Positions 43,561 to 56,810 of a DNA stretch of 64,000 bases are shown here, one piece after another. The position numbers and the translations under genes are program-made. The notes under the pieces were generated by a model. The model saw only the letters and a program-made list of their open reading frames with translations. It was not told the origin of the DNA and did no database searches. Where the stretch lies: contig NADL03000478.1 in NCBI GenBank assembly GCA_002205965.3, forward strand, positions 1,823,001 to 1,887,000, given 5' to 3'. The stretch's first letter is position 1. Every line of letters begins with the position of its first letter. Source of the stretch: Kappaphycus alvarezii (taxonomy: Eukaryota > Rhodophyta > Florideophyceae > Gigartinales > Solieriaceae).

Positions 43561-45828
43561 GAAGCAGCCAATGATACCCAATAAAAATATTTCCGTACAA
43601 CCTCGACATGTTATTACATAAAACCCCCGTAATGTTGCTACAGATTTAGGAAATTCAGAATTAACATCTAATTTTTAATAAATTACAATTTAAAATTGTA
43701 GCGATTGATAAAATGGCTTTAATTTCTATGGAATAGTATGATAATGAATCAGTTCTTAAATTAATTTTATGGGGTTTTCACCTCCGTGTAGGGATTTCAG
43801 TTCCTTCAACTAATATTTTTCATCATACAAGATTTTATTTTGGAGAGAACATGACTTCATATTACATTTGCATCCGAGATGTGAATTTTTGAACAAGTAC
43901 TGAGAAAGATATTTTCTTCGTACTGTACGCATTTGAAATAATATGAGGTGGAAGTACAGAGTCTAGATGAAGAAAAAATTTCTCGGACGAAAATATTAAA
44001 TGATAACACTAAAAAACTATTTGGTCAGAGGATTTCAAATCCGTTTCAGGTAGCAAATAAATTTCAAGGTAATCAATTCCTAAATTTTCATCAATCGGAA
44101 CTTGGATGAAATGTTCTGGACTAAACGAATTATTTTGGGGTCGACATGTACTTGTTCTGGAGATAATAGTTCACCAAAAGCTGGGGGGTTTCAATACTTT
44201 CAAATCAAAGTGTACCCTTTTGCGAAATATCTAGTTTTCAAAATATCTGGGATATATTTTGATTAACATATTCATCATCAAGGTTTGATTTATTTATAAT
44301 TTTCATGTCGTTAACAAACATTTCCTTAGAACTGTTTGGAATGTCATCCACAGATATATTAGTGGATTGGTCCATTAAATCATTTTCTTTGTGTATTTGT
44401 ATGGCGGGCATCTTCTACTGCTGCATATACGGAGTAGAGAAATAAGATGTTTCACAGCCAGGTCTTCTGTGAGTATTACTTGAAATTTAATCACAGGTAA
44501 GGCGTTAAAAATAAATCAAGATTTCAATATACCATGTAAAGGGGATAAAAGATCTTTTCTCAGATATATGAAAGATGAATATTCTTGGGGGATAGATGTC
44601 TGATTATTCGCCAAGATTTTTTGCGGATCCTGTGATTTCACTTTCTTCCAAACTATTTCTATTTTGCACTTCCACATTTCGAGGGGAACTAAACTTCCTT
44701 ACTGCCCTAGCATCGAGCCATGAGTGACCCCATGAGTATTTCCCGCTTCCGCATAAGATGACACGGATCACCATTGCGGATATAATTATGACTATTTAAT
44801 GTATTAAAACGTGACCGGGGTAATTAGCTTCAGAAATGATTCAGACAGGATGTATCAGTTCTACTCGTAGGAAATGTATTTCTACTGAGGTCAGCAAAGC
44901 TCCTACTTTCCAAAAAAGAATATTAGAGAGGGGCACCTCCCCATTGCCCGGTTAAAAGCTCCGTGAAAATTTGATGGAATGAAAGTATGAATGTGTTATC
45001 TGCAATGGCTAGAAATCGTCCTGCTTGAAGAGCAGGTTACCTTCTGCAGTAGAGCTGAAGAAATATGCAATTATAATTTCAAGACGTTATTGAAATCTAC
45101 CTTGCAGTAGAGCGTCTTCATAACCATTCCTGTACATGTACTACGAAAGTAATGGTCTACAGGAAGCTATTATCAACTTCTATTACAATTAAAGAGGTAT
45201 GTCCGGTTCATTTCTTGGCATCAAACAAAAGCGGATATTTTTCTTGCTGATTCAAGAGAGGTGGGGAAGTTAGGATTAATTATTGTTTAAAGGCACTGGT
45301 GAGTGTTTTTACAGATACAGAACACATATGGGAGCACCAATAACGAGTACGGGGACATCTATACAAGAACGGTATAAATTGAGTTGCAAGGCACGGTTAC
45401 TTGAACGAAAAGGGCACCAATAACTGTAAGCGGGCCCGCAGATCGGAGAGTACGGAAACTGGATATTACTTTGGAGCTGTTAAAAGTAAAAATACGGAAC
45501 TTTATGATTACTCTTACTCGATGGGGAAACTGTAGGTCACTTAATGCATGAAGGCACTGACCTCTGGTTCAAGAAAGGAATTCGTGGGGATGAAGGACGG
45601 TGGAGGGGTAGTTTCAATAATACAAAAGAGGGAAGCTGCCATGTATAACCACTTTTCAAACATATATCGTAAACCAAATACTTGTTAGGAAGACTGAAAG
45701 CGTACATTAGAGAGTTTTGGCAATCACAGTTCAGTGCAAATTTCAGTATGTATGATAAAGCACAGTTGGAAGAACTGTAAGTAAGGAGAATATGTTTCGG
45801 CAGAAAGTTCGATAAATGAGTTCACGCT
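43561..45828. other. AT-rich intergenic DNA
   Basis: No supportable gene. The stretch 45300-45480 becomes GC-richer and holds a loose direct repeat of a gggcaccaataac-like string (about 45333 and 45412); it could include the unrecognised left end of Harbinger-2. Confidence 0.4.
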
Positions 45829-47023
45829 GTGCGGGGAGACACTTCCACGATCGTACTCATCCTGCAGCCCTGTGCCCCTTCCGTACAACCTAAGATGCGA
45901 ATTCGAGACAAATGCATCTCAAAACGACATGAAAACGCTACGCTTTCTGTTCTTTGCGTTGCTCGATGCAGATCTGCAGGCACTTCTAACCTACTAACTT
46001 CTCACTTCATGAGACAGTTGCAATACGCACCAATAGAGGAGGCATTGCATACTGAGAGGCTGTTCAAAATTGCCGCCTTGACGCTCTCCTTTGAAAGCCT
46101 CGATGATAGTGAGTGTCCGAAGCGTTTTCTTTTTACCAAAGACGATATAGTTCGTATCTTGCGAACAATGAACTGGCCATCACACTACAAAGTTACGAAG
46201 AGAAGCCGTTACCGAACAAATACCGCCCTTTTATTCTGTATTTTATGTAGAATACTTGGGACAACGTGCCGCTGGTGAGTTCCTGAAGAGTAGTTTGGGC
46301 TCATAACTCCAGTTCTAAACGAGATTTTCTTCGAGACCTTAGAACACATGTATTCAACGTTTGGCAGTCTTTTAACCCGCCATAGGGAGTCATTTGTTGT
46401 TGAGAAGGCATATATCTACGCCGATTCTATTAAGAGTGCAGGAGCTCCTTTGGACAGTTGTGTTGGTTTCATCCATGGCACAGAAATGTACATAGCTCGG
46501 CCTAACGGGCGTGCACAAAAGGGCTATATAAAATGGTCATAAGCGCTGAAAATGTCATAAGTTTCAGGTAGTCACCACTCCAGACGGCTTAGTATTTCAT
46601 TTGTTTGGTCCAGGAGAGGGAAGGAGATACGATATGAATGTATAAAGTCGCTCGAATCTTGACGAGAAGCTCAGCAGTAGTTTGAGCATCGGTGGTCGGC
46701 ATTTCTACATATACGGAGATCCAGCGTACATGTTGCGTGAGTACCTTCAGATCGCATACTGAGGGGCTGTTTTTACTGAGCAGCAGAAGTAGTTTAACCA
46801 GAGGATGTCGGCTTGTCGTACTGCTGTGGAATGGGCTTTCAAAGACATCAACAAGTACTTTAGCCATGTCGATAATGCAAGAAAACTCAGCTCAGGCAAC
46901 ACACCAGCTGGTCTGTGGTACTTTTTGTCAACGATTCTATGGAACTTTCGCTCTTGCCTCTACGGCAGCCAAAGCACAAATTTCTTTAAGTGTGCGGCAC
47001 CTTCGCTTGAAGAATAACTACAA
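45829..47023 (+). pseudogene. Harbinger-2 transposase, first catalytic Asp changed to His
   Basis: Pieces in order: CPKRFLFTKDDIVRILRTMN (N-terminal helices), TALLFCILCRILGTTCRW, GAPLDSCVGFIHGTEMYIAR, CHKFQVVTTPDGLVFHLFGP, FYIYGDPAYMLREYLQIAY, QRMSACRTAVEWAFKDINKY and CLYGSQSTNFFKCAAPSLEE. This is the DDE superfamily endonuclease of PIF/ISL2EU-type elements, close to full length. The second Asp (GDPAY) and Glu (VEWAF) survive, but the first catalytic Asp in GFIDGT is His (CAT 46474-46476). Stops of all three types and several phase changes (near 46278, 46350, 46540, 46640, 46790) confirm inactivity. Confidence 0.85.
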
Positions 47024-47329
47024 AATGATCTAACAGTAAAGCTCTCTACCAGTTTTCACATGCAAAAAACAAGCCTGGGGACTTTTCGCAAGCCCCTCGC
47101 ACGGCGTGGCATTCAACGACTTTGCCCTCGCTCCTCCCTCCGTCCAGTCAATCGTTCTCCTTGAGCTCCCTTATGAGCTCTATAATGCGGCGCTGAATTT
47201 CCGTTCCTAGTCTCCTCTCCGCCGCGGCTTCTTGAGCTTGCTTGTTTTTGTTTCAAACCGACGCTCCTACAATACGACACGACGACTTTCGATGCAGTTA
47301 CGGTATTCTGCCGCACATGACTCGGTTTT

Positions 47330-48255
47330 AATTCGTTGCTGGTCAAGCGTAATTCGTTTCTCGTCGCGCTAAAATTACCCTTTCCCGAACTCCAGACGCT
47401 CTTGCCCTCTTGCGTCTTGGCGAGACGACATTTCAATGCGCTGCTCTTCTGCCTTTTCAACTGCAGAAATGGCTCTCGTTATCTCCAACTGCGTCTTCTG
47501 AGGAGACGTCTTCCTCTTTTTCCGTGGACCCTCACCGACTCCGTCAGCATCTTCCTCGACCTCTGTCCAGCGACCAAAAGCTTATCTTCTTTCTGCTGCG
47601 CTTCCGTTCTTGCGGCGTCCGTTTAGGCCTTGAAGCCTTCGATTTATGTGACCAAATATTGACTGAGTTGCTCAAACTCACCATATTTTTCTGCCCTTCC
47701 CAAACTTTACGCCCTCTCCTTATCCTCGCGCCGGAATTTTGCAGCCAGAAGTTTAAAACAGTCCTGGCAGTCCTTTCCATCCGTTTTCTACGCTACCATT
47801 TTGGCGTCATTGAATCTTTGTGCTATCTCGTTGAATCCTAGTAACGTCGTTCCATGCTTCAGACGGTGCGCATTGGAAGCTTGCACGTCCTTTAAGAGAG
47901 CAAAATCGAGGAAATAGTTAAATTTTCGCCGGGGTGCGGCACGAGATGACTGCGGCTGAGACTGCGGTGATTGTTGCTCATCGTCAGGTGATATGTTATC
48001 CACATGAGAAGGCGCGAAAGAACATGACTGAGCGGGAGATGGGTGCTGCATTGCTGCCTCCTCAATGATGACCTCCGCCCCAGAAAGAGCTTGACCTGGA
48101 GTCCGACGTGCATATGGGGAGGAATGGACTTCAAATGTCATGTTTGGTTTTCTGAGAGAGAGCTGGTACATACTATTCGAGCGAGGCTGAGGTTTCAGTG
48201 TGTGGGCGCAGCGGATTTTCGCACCAATTTCTACCGAAATATGGTTTCGGCACAC
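47330..48255 (-). pseudogene. Harbinger-2 Myb/SANT-like accessory protein
   Basis: The frame begins near 48255 with a Pro/Ser/Gln-rich region, then FLDFALLKDVQASNAHRLKH, TLLGFNEIAQRFN, and after a TAG (about 47790) KDCQDCFKLLAAKFRREDKE. This is the Myb/SANT-like pattern of PIF accessory proteins: helix with D-xxLLKxV, W/F-xxIAxxxN, then CQxRFKxLLxxFRRED. Further on, in another phase, a helical tail with RIEMSSRQDARGQERLE follows. Such partners bind the element ends. TAA stops at several later points show decay. Confidence 0.72.
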
Positions 48256-49136
48256 TGCTTTCAGTGCAGAATATTCGCTACCTGCTTTTCAGTCTAACCC
48301 TACACCCCGATCGAAATACCAACCGAAAATTTAGTGTTCTGTATTTGCCAAAAATCTCCATTATGCCAGTTAGGAAGTTGAGAAAAACATAGATTACTGC
48401 TAAGTTCTGATTTTTGATGCCGCACACAGATTTTATCACGAAGTGAGTCCTGGATTTTTTTTGCGCTCAATTATCTTTAGCAGTAGGCAAGGAACAACCT
48501 CTTCTACACGAAACTTGTCTCCTCAGTGGGTATCAGACATTTCAACCGCAGAGGCAAAGAGCGCCCCATCTTTTTATACGATGCGAAGGAGACATACAAT
48601 TACCATACCAAAATAAAATGGCAGGACGTATGTGAAGATAGGGGCATCGTAGAAATCACAGTCTCCGTATAAATTGAGAAGAGTGACATTTAGGCCATCA
48701 CAGTTCCTTTTAAAAGGATGCTCGACGCAGATATACTCGCTTTAACCATATCGAAAACGTTCGATTGTTTTTGCTGATTAATTCTAATAAATTACGCTAT
48801 ATTTTACAAGAGTGGAGTAAGTAGAGGGAGCATTAATTTTTATTATTTATTCCAACATTATCTTTTGACTTTAAAGAAAAAACAAAATTTCAACAGTACT
48901 AGCTTTGAAATACCCACATAGCAATGCTCTGGATTTAATACCTCTCTTGCCCAGTGTTTATCTTAGTACTAAAACATTTCAAAACATATTTATCCCTTCA
49001 AATTCATGGAAATATTGAAAAGAACATTAAAATCATTCTTTTAAAAGTTTTTTTCCGTATAGGGTGGTTTTTAAATTTCAAGTAACTAAATCACTCAAGG
49101 ATTCTGTCTCTCTGTAACAAAATAATGCTGTAAGCT
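48256..49136. other. Spacer, no supportable gene
   Basis: GC falls from the element into AT-rich DNA near 48700. The right end of Harbinger-2 may lie in 48256-48700, but no inverted repeat partner was recognised. Confidence 0.4.
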
Positions 49137-49155
49137 TAATAATAATAATAATAAT
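49137..49155 (+). repeat. (AAT)n microsatellite
   Basis: Six tandem aat/ata units. Confidence 0.9.
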
Positions 49156-52100
49156 CCAATTCATACCAATGTTTGATATCGATTAGAAGTTAAAAATTAT
49201 AGTTCCCAGGAATAGGCCCCAATCCATACATATATTATTTTATTTGAGGTTGAGCAAAATTTCACGATATCTGTAAAGTTACCACCATTCTCCAAAATAA
49301 AAACAAGTGATCATCGGTGTCTCTGACGAATTGGGGCCGAAAATATCTTAAAATGGAATCACATTCATTAAATATTTGGGCTATATTTTGTGAAAGAGCT
49401 ACAGTAACTACAATAAGTTGATTACAAAAGTGAGTTTATTAGCCGAATCAAGCAATTTAAATCGCTTCTTTTCACAGTAAATGAATATGGGTCGATCACA
49501 CTCTGACACATTCACTAAATAGAGTACCAAAATACTGAACCTAAGCGACATCGCTATTTAAACTGTATAAATTAAAGATTCCTGATGATATAGTAACCAT
49601 TGCGCTCCCATTTTATGCATAAATTTATTAATTAAGCTCATTCTATCGGTTCAAGCCCTTTTCTCTACTGCGTTAAGTCTTGTTGCCATACTTCGCTGGA
49701 TAGCAAAACAGTACAGTCTACCCCGATTCATGGACAGTAGTTCTACAGACCTCGGGTTGCTACCTTTATTAGATGTAGTCCTATAATTGCTTATCTACTT
49801 AAGTTAAAGTAAGCACAGAAGTTCGGACGAGTAATGGGCTTACCCAGACTTCGTTTTTCCAAATTATTAGAAACTGGTCCCTTCCACAAGAACGGGCTCT
49901 GTTCCTAAACATGATGCCCTTCTGTATTTTAGGTGGTACAAACCAGAATTAACTAAGAAATGTACAACTATTTTGGGTTTGTTAGGTGAATTAAAATATA
50001 AACTACACATATTCAGCTTGAAACTCCATTTTCAACCAAACGTCGTCTACTTTATTGCGTAATCTAGATTACTTAATACATTTTTAGCCCTAAAAACGAA
50101 TGACAAGGATATTTACTCAGATCCTATAAAATGTTTCCAAACTTACTATTCCAAAAAGCTACCAAAAGAGTAACAAATTTTTTTGCGGTAGTTCTGAGTG
50201 AGAAAAATAAATGAGGGCCTAAATGCTCAGTAGAATTTCTCGAATTTGAAATGGGAGTGCTTATTTCAACCAAGATAACCAATCAGTCACAGAGAAATGA
50301 GATTTTAAAGTGATGGAAAAGGTTATTAGCAGATATAGCGAGCACTATTGCTTACGTAAGTATCAGTGAATTAGGCATACGCGATTGAGGTATTGAAATT
50401 ATGTACTTAATAAGCCCTGAAATTTTGAGAGTTTGTAAAGGCCAGAGAAATAATTCTAAAGGGTACAACAGTACAACATATCACTTATACCTCCAGTATC
50501 GATGAAATCATTTAATTTGGGCGAAAATATAGGTGTTAGTAGAATATCATTATGCCCATCATAGTAAAGACTCATGATTTCAGTACGCGCAAAAATAAAT
50601 AACTTAACCGGGAAAATTAACAGAAATCAACTCTGACGTCATAGTTTCCCTGCATTTATCTTGTTGTCTATCTTTCACCGAGTGAATTGTTTCCACCATA
50701 GGTGTCATAAATAAGAATGTGTAATAGTACGTATTGGTCAAAGTAGGAAGAAATGGAAAGTGGCCGCGAAACTTCAGGGAAAGTAAAAGCGCTCTCTGTA
50801 CACCAACTATTGCTTGATAGTATTATTTAACTAACTTTTTTCTTACAAATAAAGAAGTCGATTGCAGATGACTCTCCCTGAAATAGAAAGAATCAGCCCG
50901 TATGATAAAATTTGTAGGTACAGTTTCTTAAAACTCTGAGATTAATCAACTTATTTTCAAAATTGGCTTGCTACACTGATGAACTTACATTTATGCGTAA
51001 TTGAGGGGTTTCAGTGCTATATTTGAAAAATTTCTGGCTTTTCAATAGAAGCATATATTATTTTCACTTGACAAGAAATTATAATTAAATCTAGGTATGA
51101 AGTGTATCTGTAAGCGCTTTGTAGAGAACTGCTTAGGGACTCTTGGGGAGCGAATTATTTTGCAAAAAGAGCTGCTTTGAATCCTTTGACCACAAAACAC
51201 GTCTTGCCTCCAAAAGTGCAGTTTGACCATATTCGCGTAATGAGTGGTTTTATTTGTAGGACTTTTCAGTAGTAATAGAGATTTAATATAATTGGATAAA
51301 TTCCGTATACTGATATGAGGTCTATTACTATATTCATATAAAAGGTTTCAAAAATCGCATTACTCGAGGTATAGATCTACAAAAGCGAACTGTCACTGGA
51401 ATTAATTCCCTACGGCGATGATTATGCGCGTGATTATGACGTAAAAGTTTACTATTGTAGTAGTTACAGCTTTATTCTCCGTATATTTATTATTTGTATA
51501 TTGAGAAGATATTATATAAGTCTGAAGACTTTTTTAGGTCATGCGAAGCATGATATGCACAGAGCGATGTTTAAGTAAAATATACCCTGGATTTAGGGGT
51601 AAATTACGTCAGATTGGTCTACAGGGGAGAATATGTCGGTATAAACGCTCACCAAGATTACAAATAATAACGAATTTTGTCATCTTTCTGCATACTCCAT
51701 CCACATTGTGGCAAAAAAGGGAATGTCCTATCTTTAATCTCGTATTTATTCTTATTTTTGGAAGAATACACATTTTCTCAACGTATCTCTCAACTGCAGG
51801 TATTCAAACAGTAGTTCACCCCCTCAAGATCATTCTATAGCATATAATTTTTTCTACTGATTGATAAAATCCTATTCAAAAGTCAACCCCTTTGATTTAC
51901 TTTATAATAGTGTGTCCATGATAATTAACTTAATATACAGACAGAAGCTTTAACTTAGCATATATTACGTATTTTATCTCTTCTTCCACAATGCGGAACA
52001 CGACCGATTTTCAAAACATTCAATGTACATTGATACCCTCTGTTTTCTACTCTACGTAGACGGTAAACCCCAACCGGTGCTGTTGCGATTTTTACAGCGT

Positions 52101-55100
52101 GCTACTTCAAGTTGAGGAATAAACTAATTATTTTCTTGGCGCTCTCCTACAGAACTATTCGCTTAATACTACTTCATGTGTTCTATTTTTCTGTTACTTG
52201 AATCTGCATTACCCTCACGCTCTTGGAATTTAACCAGCTGTCAGGAGTAATTTTCTTAAAAGAGACTATGTGTACCCCAACGCTCTTCTCAAACTCCAAA
52301 TAATTCCAGAAGCCTCTGTCACATTACACATAGTTTGAGGATAAAATAACTTTTGAAGACCGCATACATATCATTATTATTGATTACTTACAATTTGAAG
52401 GATTTTATCCTACCTATAAGATATCATGCACTTGAAATATCTTCTTACTGGTTGCAAATAAAATTCGAAATAGATTGAATGGAAAAATCGGTCAGTATAT
52501 TGAGGATAAGATTAACATTTATCTCTCTTTTTGTTCCCTTTTTACAATACGAGCGCCATCTATTTCTATTTCTCTCCGGAGAATATTAAAAAAGGTAAAA
52601 ATACTTTACTATCAAGACATACGTTGATTATTGTTCCTTTTATCCTGATAAATCACCCAAAATTATTTGATCACCCTGTTTTCACTTCCCTCTCTCATAC
52701 TGAATTGATCTCAATGGCATCTCATTTTGAAAATCCGAATATTCAGAAATTATGAAGGTGCTCTGTAGATATTAAATCGCTTCGATTGAAGACCAAAGTG
52801 CAATCCATTATGTGCACAGAAGTTTCATAAAGAACGTTTATATCAAAGAACTTTTCAGAAACATCATGAATCATTCATTCAGCACCAACACCTATACTCA
52901 AATTCTTCTTGTTTTAAAAATTGATCATTGAGAATTATCTTTTAAAACACTGAAATAGAGAAATTAATACATGCAAGAGTGGAAAGGTATGGCAAAAAAT
53001 TTACTGACTTTTTGATTGAAAAAAGATATGAGCAACTAAATGATTGCTACAAAGCTTACCAAATGGCAATTGAGCTGCGATGAAATACAATTTTGGATCC
53101 GACGAGGCAATTGAAGCCACAAAATGTTTACAATATTGGGATTTAAGAGATACCAATGGCATAGAGTGGCTAGGAAAGAAGTTTCTATGATGAGGTCTAT
53201 TTTTGTAGGTCACAACTGCTATGTTTATGAGGAGAATTACTGAAAGGTTCTTTTAGATTCTTCGAGGTAGCAGTTGCGGCAAAATAGTAACGAGAAGAGA
53301 TGGCACTGGCCATTTTAATGACCAAGAAGTACCAGAATAACGGAAAGAGGGCTTCTTTCTCCGGAAATTTGGTCAATTCGGTCTTTTGCGCTGACCTGAG
53401 GCCATTTATTCCAAAAATATCATTCAATCGCCATTTGTTGGGGTTTCAAACAATGGAGTAGGAACTAATGCTACTTTACTTCACTATAAAACTCACGTTA
53501 GTATTTTTTTCAAGGTTGTAGATAGTTGTATAAAATGGGTCTAATAAATCTGGATTATCCAGGCGGTGTGCTTCCGGATGGTATTTACATAGAATGATTT
53601 GCCCATGCTGGTTTATGGTAGAAATTCTAGGCGTCTAAAAATTAGCAGACTAGAAACCTAGTTTAGATAAGTGAGGAATAATTTTGGGGACAGGCTCTAT
53701 GTTTCCAAGAATTCTTTGGCTCTTGTTCGAAGAATTACTGCCACTAAGAGAGATATTACTTCAATCAGATGATTACAGAATCATAACTCATGTTTATAAC
53801 TCTTAAAAATTCATCGAGCCTTTAGGCCCCAAATTTGATTATTTTGTTCAATATACAGCATAATCAGTTAAAATTATCGGAAAAAGATCCATATCGAGAT
53901 TAAACAGATGTTAAAAGGGCTTGTAATTGAGAAAATATTCTTCTTTCAATCCTCTGATGACCTCAGAAATATTAAAATGTCGATTAGATATTGCAGCTCT
54001 ATGTTGAGGCACAAAAGATTTGTAAGCCGGCATAGTGCTCAAAATATCTCCAGTAATGAGAAAAAGCTCATATTTATGGCTTCATAGTTAGTTATGCTTT
54101 TTTGTATTCTATAATGCGGTGAAGTGTTTCAATTATCAGTATTGGGCGAATTTATGTCGATTCTCCACCTCTACGATAGACTACACAAATTTATGTTCTT
54201 CACTTTAAATAGAAGGTTCTATAGTGCATTAGTTGCCCCATAATATATGCACCCACGATATTAGAGATAAATATGGAGCAAATTTCATACATATCGAATT
54301 CGATAGCCGTATTTGTAACGAAAGAGTAGATCATAAATAAGAGATTAGCTTTCATAAAATGTGTTGAGTGAGATACCCGCAAAACTTGTTATCCCACAAT
54401 GTCACTTGTAGAAGATGAAAAATGGTTTCAGAGTCTGTCATTTTTCTTGCTAGAGTTTCATGTTGTTAGGGTGTACAAAAAAGCGACTAGAGCGGCCAAA
54501 AAAGGGGGTTTTGATCAGCAAAACGGCGTAATACTTTTACACCTACTAAGAAATAATTCTTGTGCATATTGTCTAACTCTTGCGGTAAAATTTGGTGAAT
54601 TTTCTTTGTCTATTAGAGAAAATTCATTGGAAATATGGGAGAGTTACCAAACATGAGCTTAAATTAACACAGACAGAAATCGAAGTCTCAGCAGCCCCTC
54701 GTCCTTTTAGAATAATTCTCCAGAGTATTTCAAAGCGCCTGTCTCTTTCTTCGTATTCTGAGATTCAAAAAGAAAGAAAAGCTACTACGAAGTCGTGCAA
54801 ACAATTTTTTATCCACTATACCACCAGATCTTTCCGAATTATACTATACTGTATACTAACTGCTACTGAAAAATATAATAAAATTGGAGTTGCGTAAATA
54901 TTTCATCAAACAATCATATTTGTAAAAAAGAGCTCCACAGCTTTTATTCTACGCAATATCTACAAAATAATCCAAATTTAGATTCTGAAAGAATATAATG
55001 CGGCAAATTGAACCTCATATGAAAGAAAGAAAGCGAGGAAAGGCTTTTCTGACTCAGACCAGGTTAATAATCTTTTAAACTTGTTCTAATCGACCTACCT

Positions 55101-56330
55101 ACGGTTGATAGTGCAGGTAATCAAAATAAAGATTTTAAAAAAATGGTGCTAAAATTATCCTCAATATAATAGACTACTGGTACTAAAAAATGCATTAATT
55201 TATCAATGTACATATCTATTCGAAAGAAAGAAAACTTTACAGGACTAAGGGTGGCATATCCTTGAGAAGAATTCTGGAGAGGCGTTTCACGTAAACGGAA
55301 ACGGGAGAAGGCCAAAATATAGGCGCTTTATTTTGAAAAAATAACCATTCTCACACGCCTACGTGTATATCGGTTTGGAGATATCCTTCGCAAAAATTTA
55401 AATAGAACTGACGTAATTCCAATGTTTGTGACTTGAAAATTTACCTACTTTAAATTTGATACCGAAGAATATTAGAAATAGACCAAAAATCAATACTTGA
55501 AATAATTGAATGCAGAAAATGCTTTCTGAAATGATTAATACTTGGCAATAGAGTTCCTAAGCAGTGAAAACGTGCTCCCTTGACTTTATATCGTAAAAAT
55601 CGCAAAATTATCATGGATTATTTTACCGTAATGCTGAGAAAAAGTATTAATTATGTCTACAGAGTGCAAACCGAAAAGGCAAAAGAGGGGAACATCTGGC
55701 TTTGTAACAGACATTTTCCCTTTCATTTCATGATTATATACGACGAAGACGGATAAGCCACGAACAAACCACACTGAAGCGCACATGAGCGTTGTAGTGC
55801 GTGCAGGTGTACAGATCTCTGAAAAAACGATACATCCTCTTGTTCAAAGTTTTTCTCTGAGAAAAATAACCTTTACTTTCTTAAAAACCAATCATGGATA
55901 AGAAAGTAGACATGTTTCTAAGAAATGGTCCAAACAAGCGTTTCAGAAATCACTCGACGGATAAGACCTCGATTACGGTGCCGTAAATGCGAAATTACAA
56001 ATTGATGGCAACTTAGCAAGCACTCCCAAGTTAATTTTTCACATTTAGATCCGGTCTTACACAAAAATTATGATTTTGAGCATGTGTCATCACAAGCTTG
56101 AAAGATGGAAATTGTATCAGAAGTGTCTCTGTGATGATGCAGGTAGTAGAAAAGCAGTGCTATAGTAACCTATTCATGGCAAATAAGCGATTTAAATCCC
56201 AGTGGTGACAGAGGCGGTGGGCGTTGATATTACTGGTAGAGTTAAATTTATTTCATTTCCAGTCAGTCAGTTTGCTACAGTAATACTATGAAGATAAAGA
56301 TACAGTAATCACCGTAATTAGATTAGTTGG
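49156..56330. other. AT-rich intergenic DNA, no supportable gene
   Basis: About 7 kb of AT-rich DNA. Frames reach about 100 codons but have the biased composition of noncoding AT-rich sequence and no motifs. Confidence 0.5.
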
Positions 56331-56810
56331 CTAAATTAGGTTAGCGCGGAATTAGTTTAGGCCAATTTAATTGATGAACAAACATTCTGCCTAAAACCTT
56401 CTGCTGATATACATACAGTAGTATAATGACAGTAAGCGAGCGACGGCGGATGTCTTGATAACTTCCTATAGTTTTCCTGATACTGTTCCTGTCTAATCAC
56501 CGTTATTGAACAGCAAAAGCCATCACCCGGCCACCTCCTCTATCTGCTCCACTGATGAGTTACAACGGATTGTTGCGAGAAACTGCGAGTACTTCAACCG
56601 CAAACTTGTTGGGAGGGAGGATGATACCGCGGACAGCGATAGCACCTAGATGAACCAAACATTGAATTTTGAATAAAATTTAGTACATTATCTACAAATT
56701 TATTTTGCATATGCCAAACTGAATCAGCCCAATCAATTTACGAGCAACACTAAATTAACTTTGGTGCGAAAATTTTCGGCCTAATTTAATTTTCGCGCTG
56801 AGAGTAAAAA
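56331..56810. mobile_element. Small inverted-repeat-bounded element (MITE-like)
   Basis: Seen: the left arm at about 56345-56367 (agcgcggaattagtttaggc and two more bases) and the right arm at about 56779-56801 (ggcctaatttaattttcgcg and ct) are imperfect reverse complements. Between them is a GC-richer core holding a short frame, STDELQRIVARNCEYFNRKL plus an acidic tail, ending at TAG 56648-56650, that looks like the end of a real protein. This fits an internally deleted DNA transposon of about 0.47 kb. Family unknown. Confidence 0.5.

Larger units (their letters stand above)
45829..48255. mobile_element. Harbinger-2: dead PIF/Harbinger-type element
   Basis: A + strand transposase remnant and a - strand Myb/SANT-like accessory remnant converge, the same layout as Harbinger-1, although the two transposases are clearly different in sequence. 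I could not find the terminal inverted repeats, so the limits given are those of the coding remnants. Both genes carry several stops and frameshifts. Confidence 0.75.
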
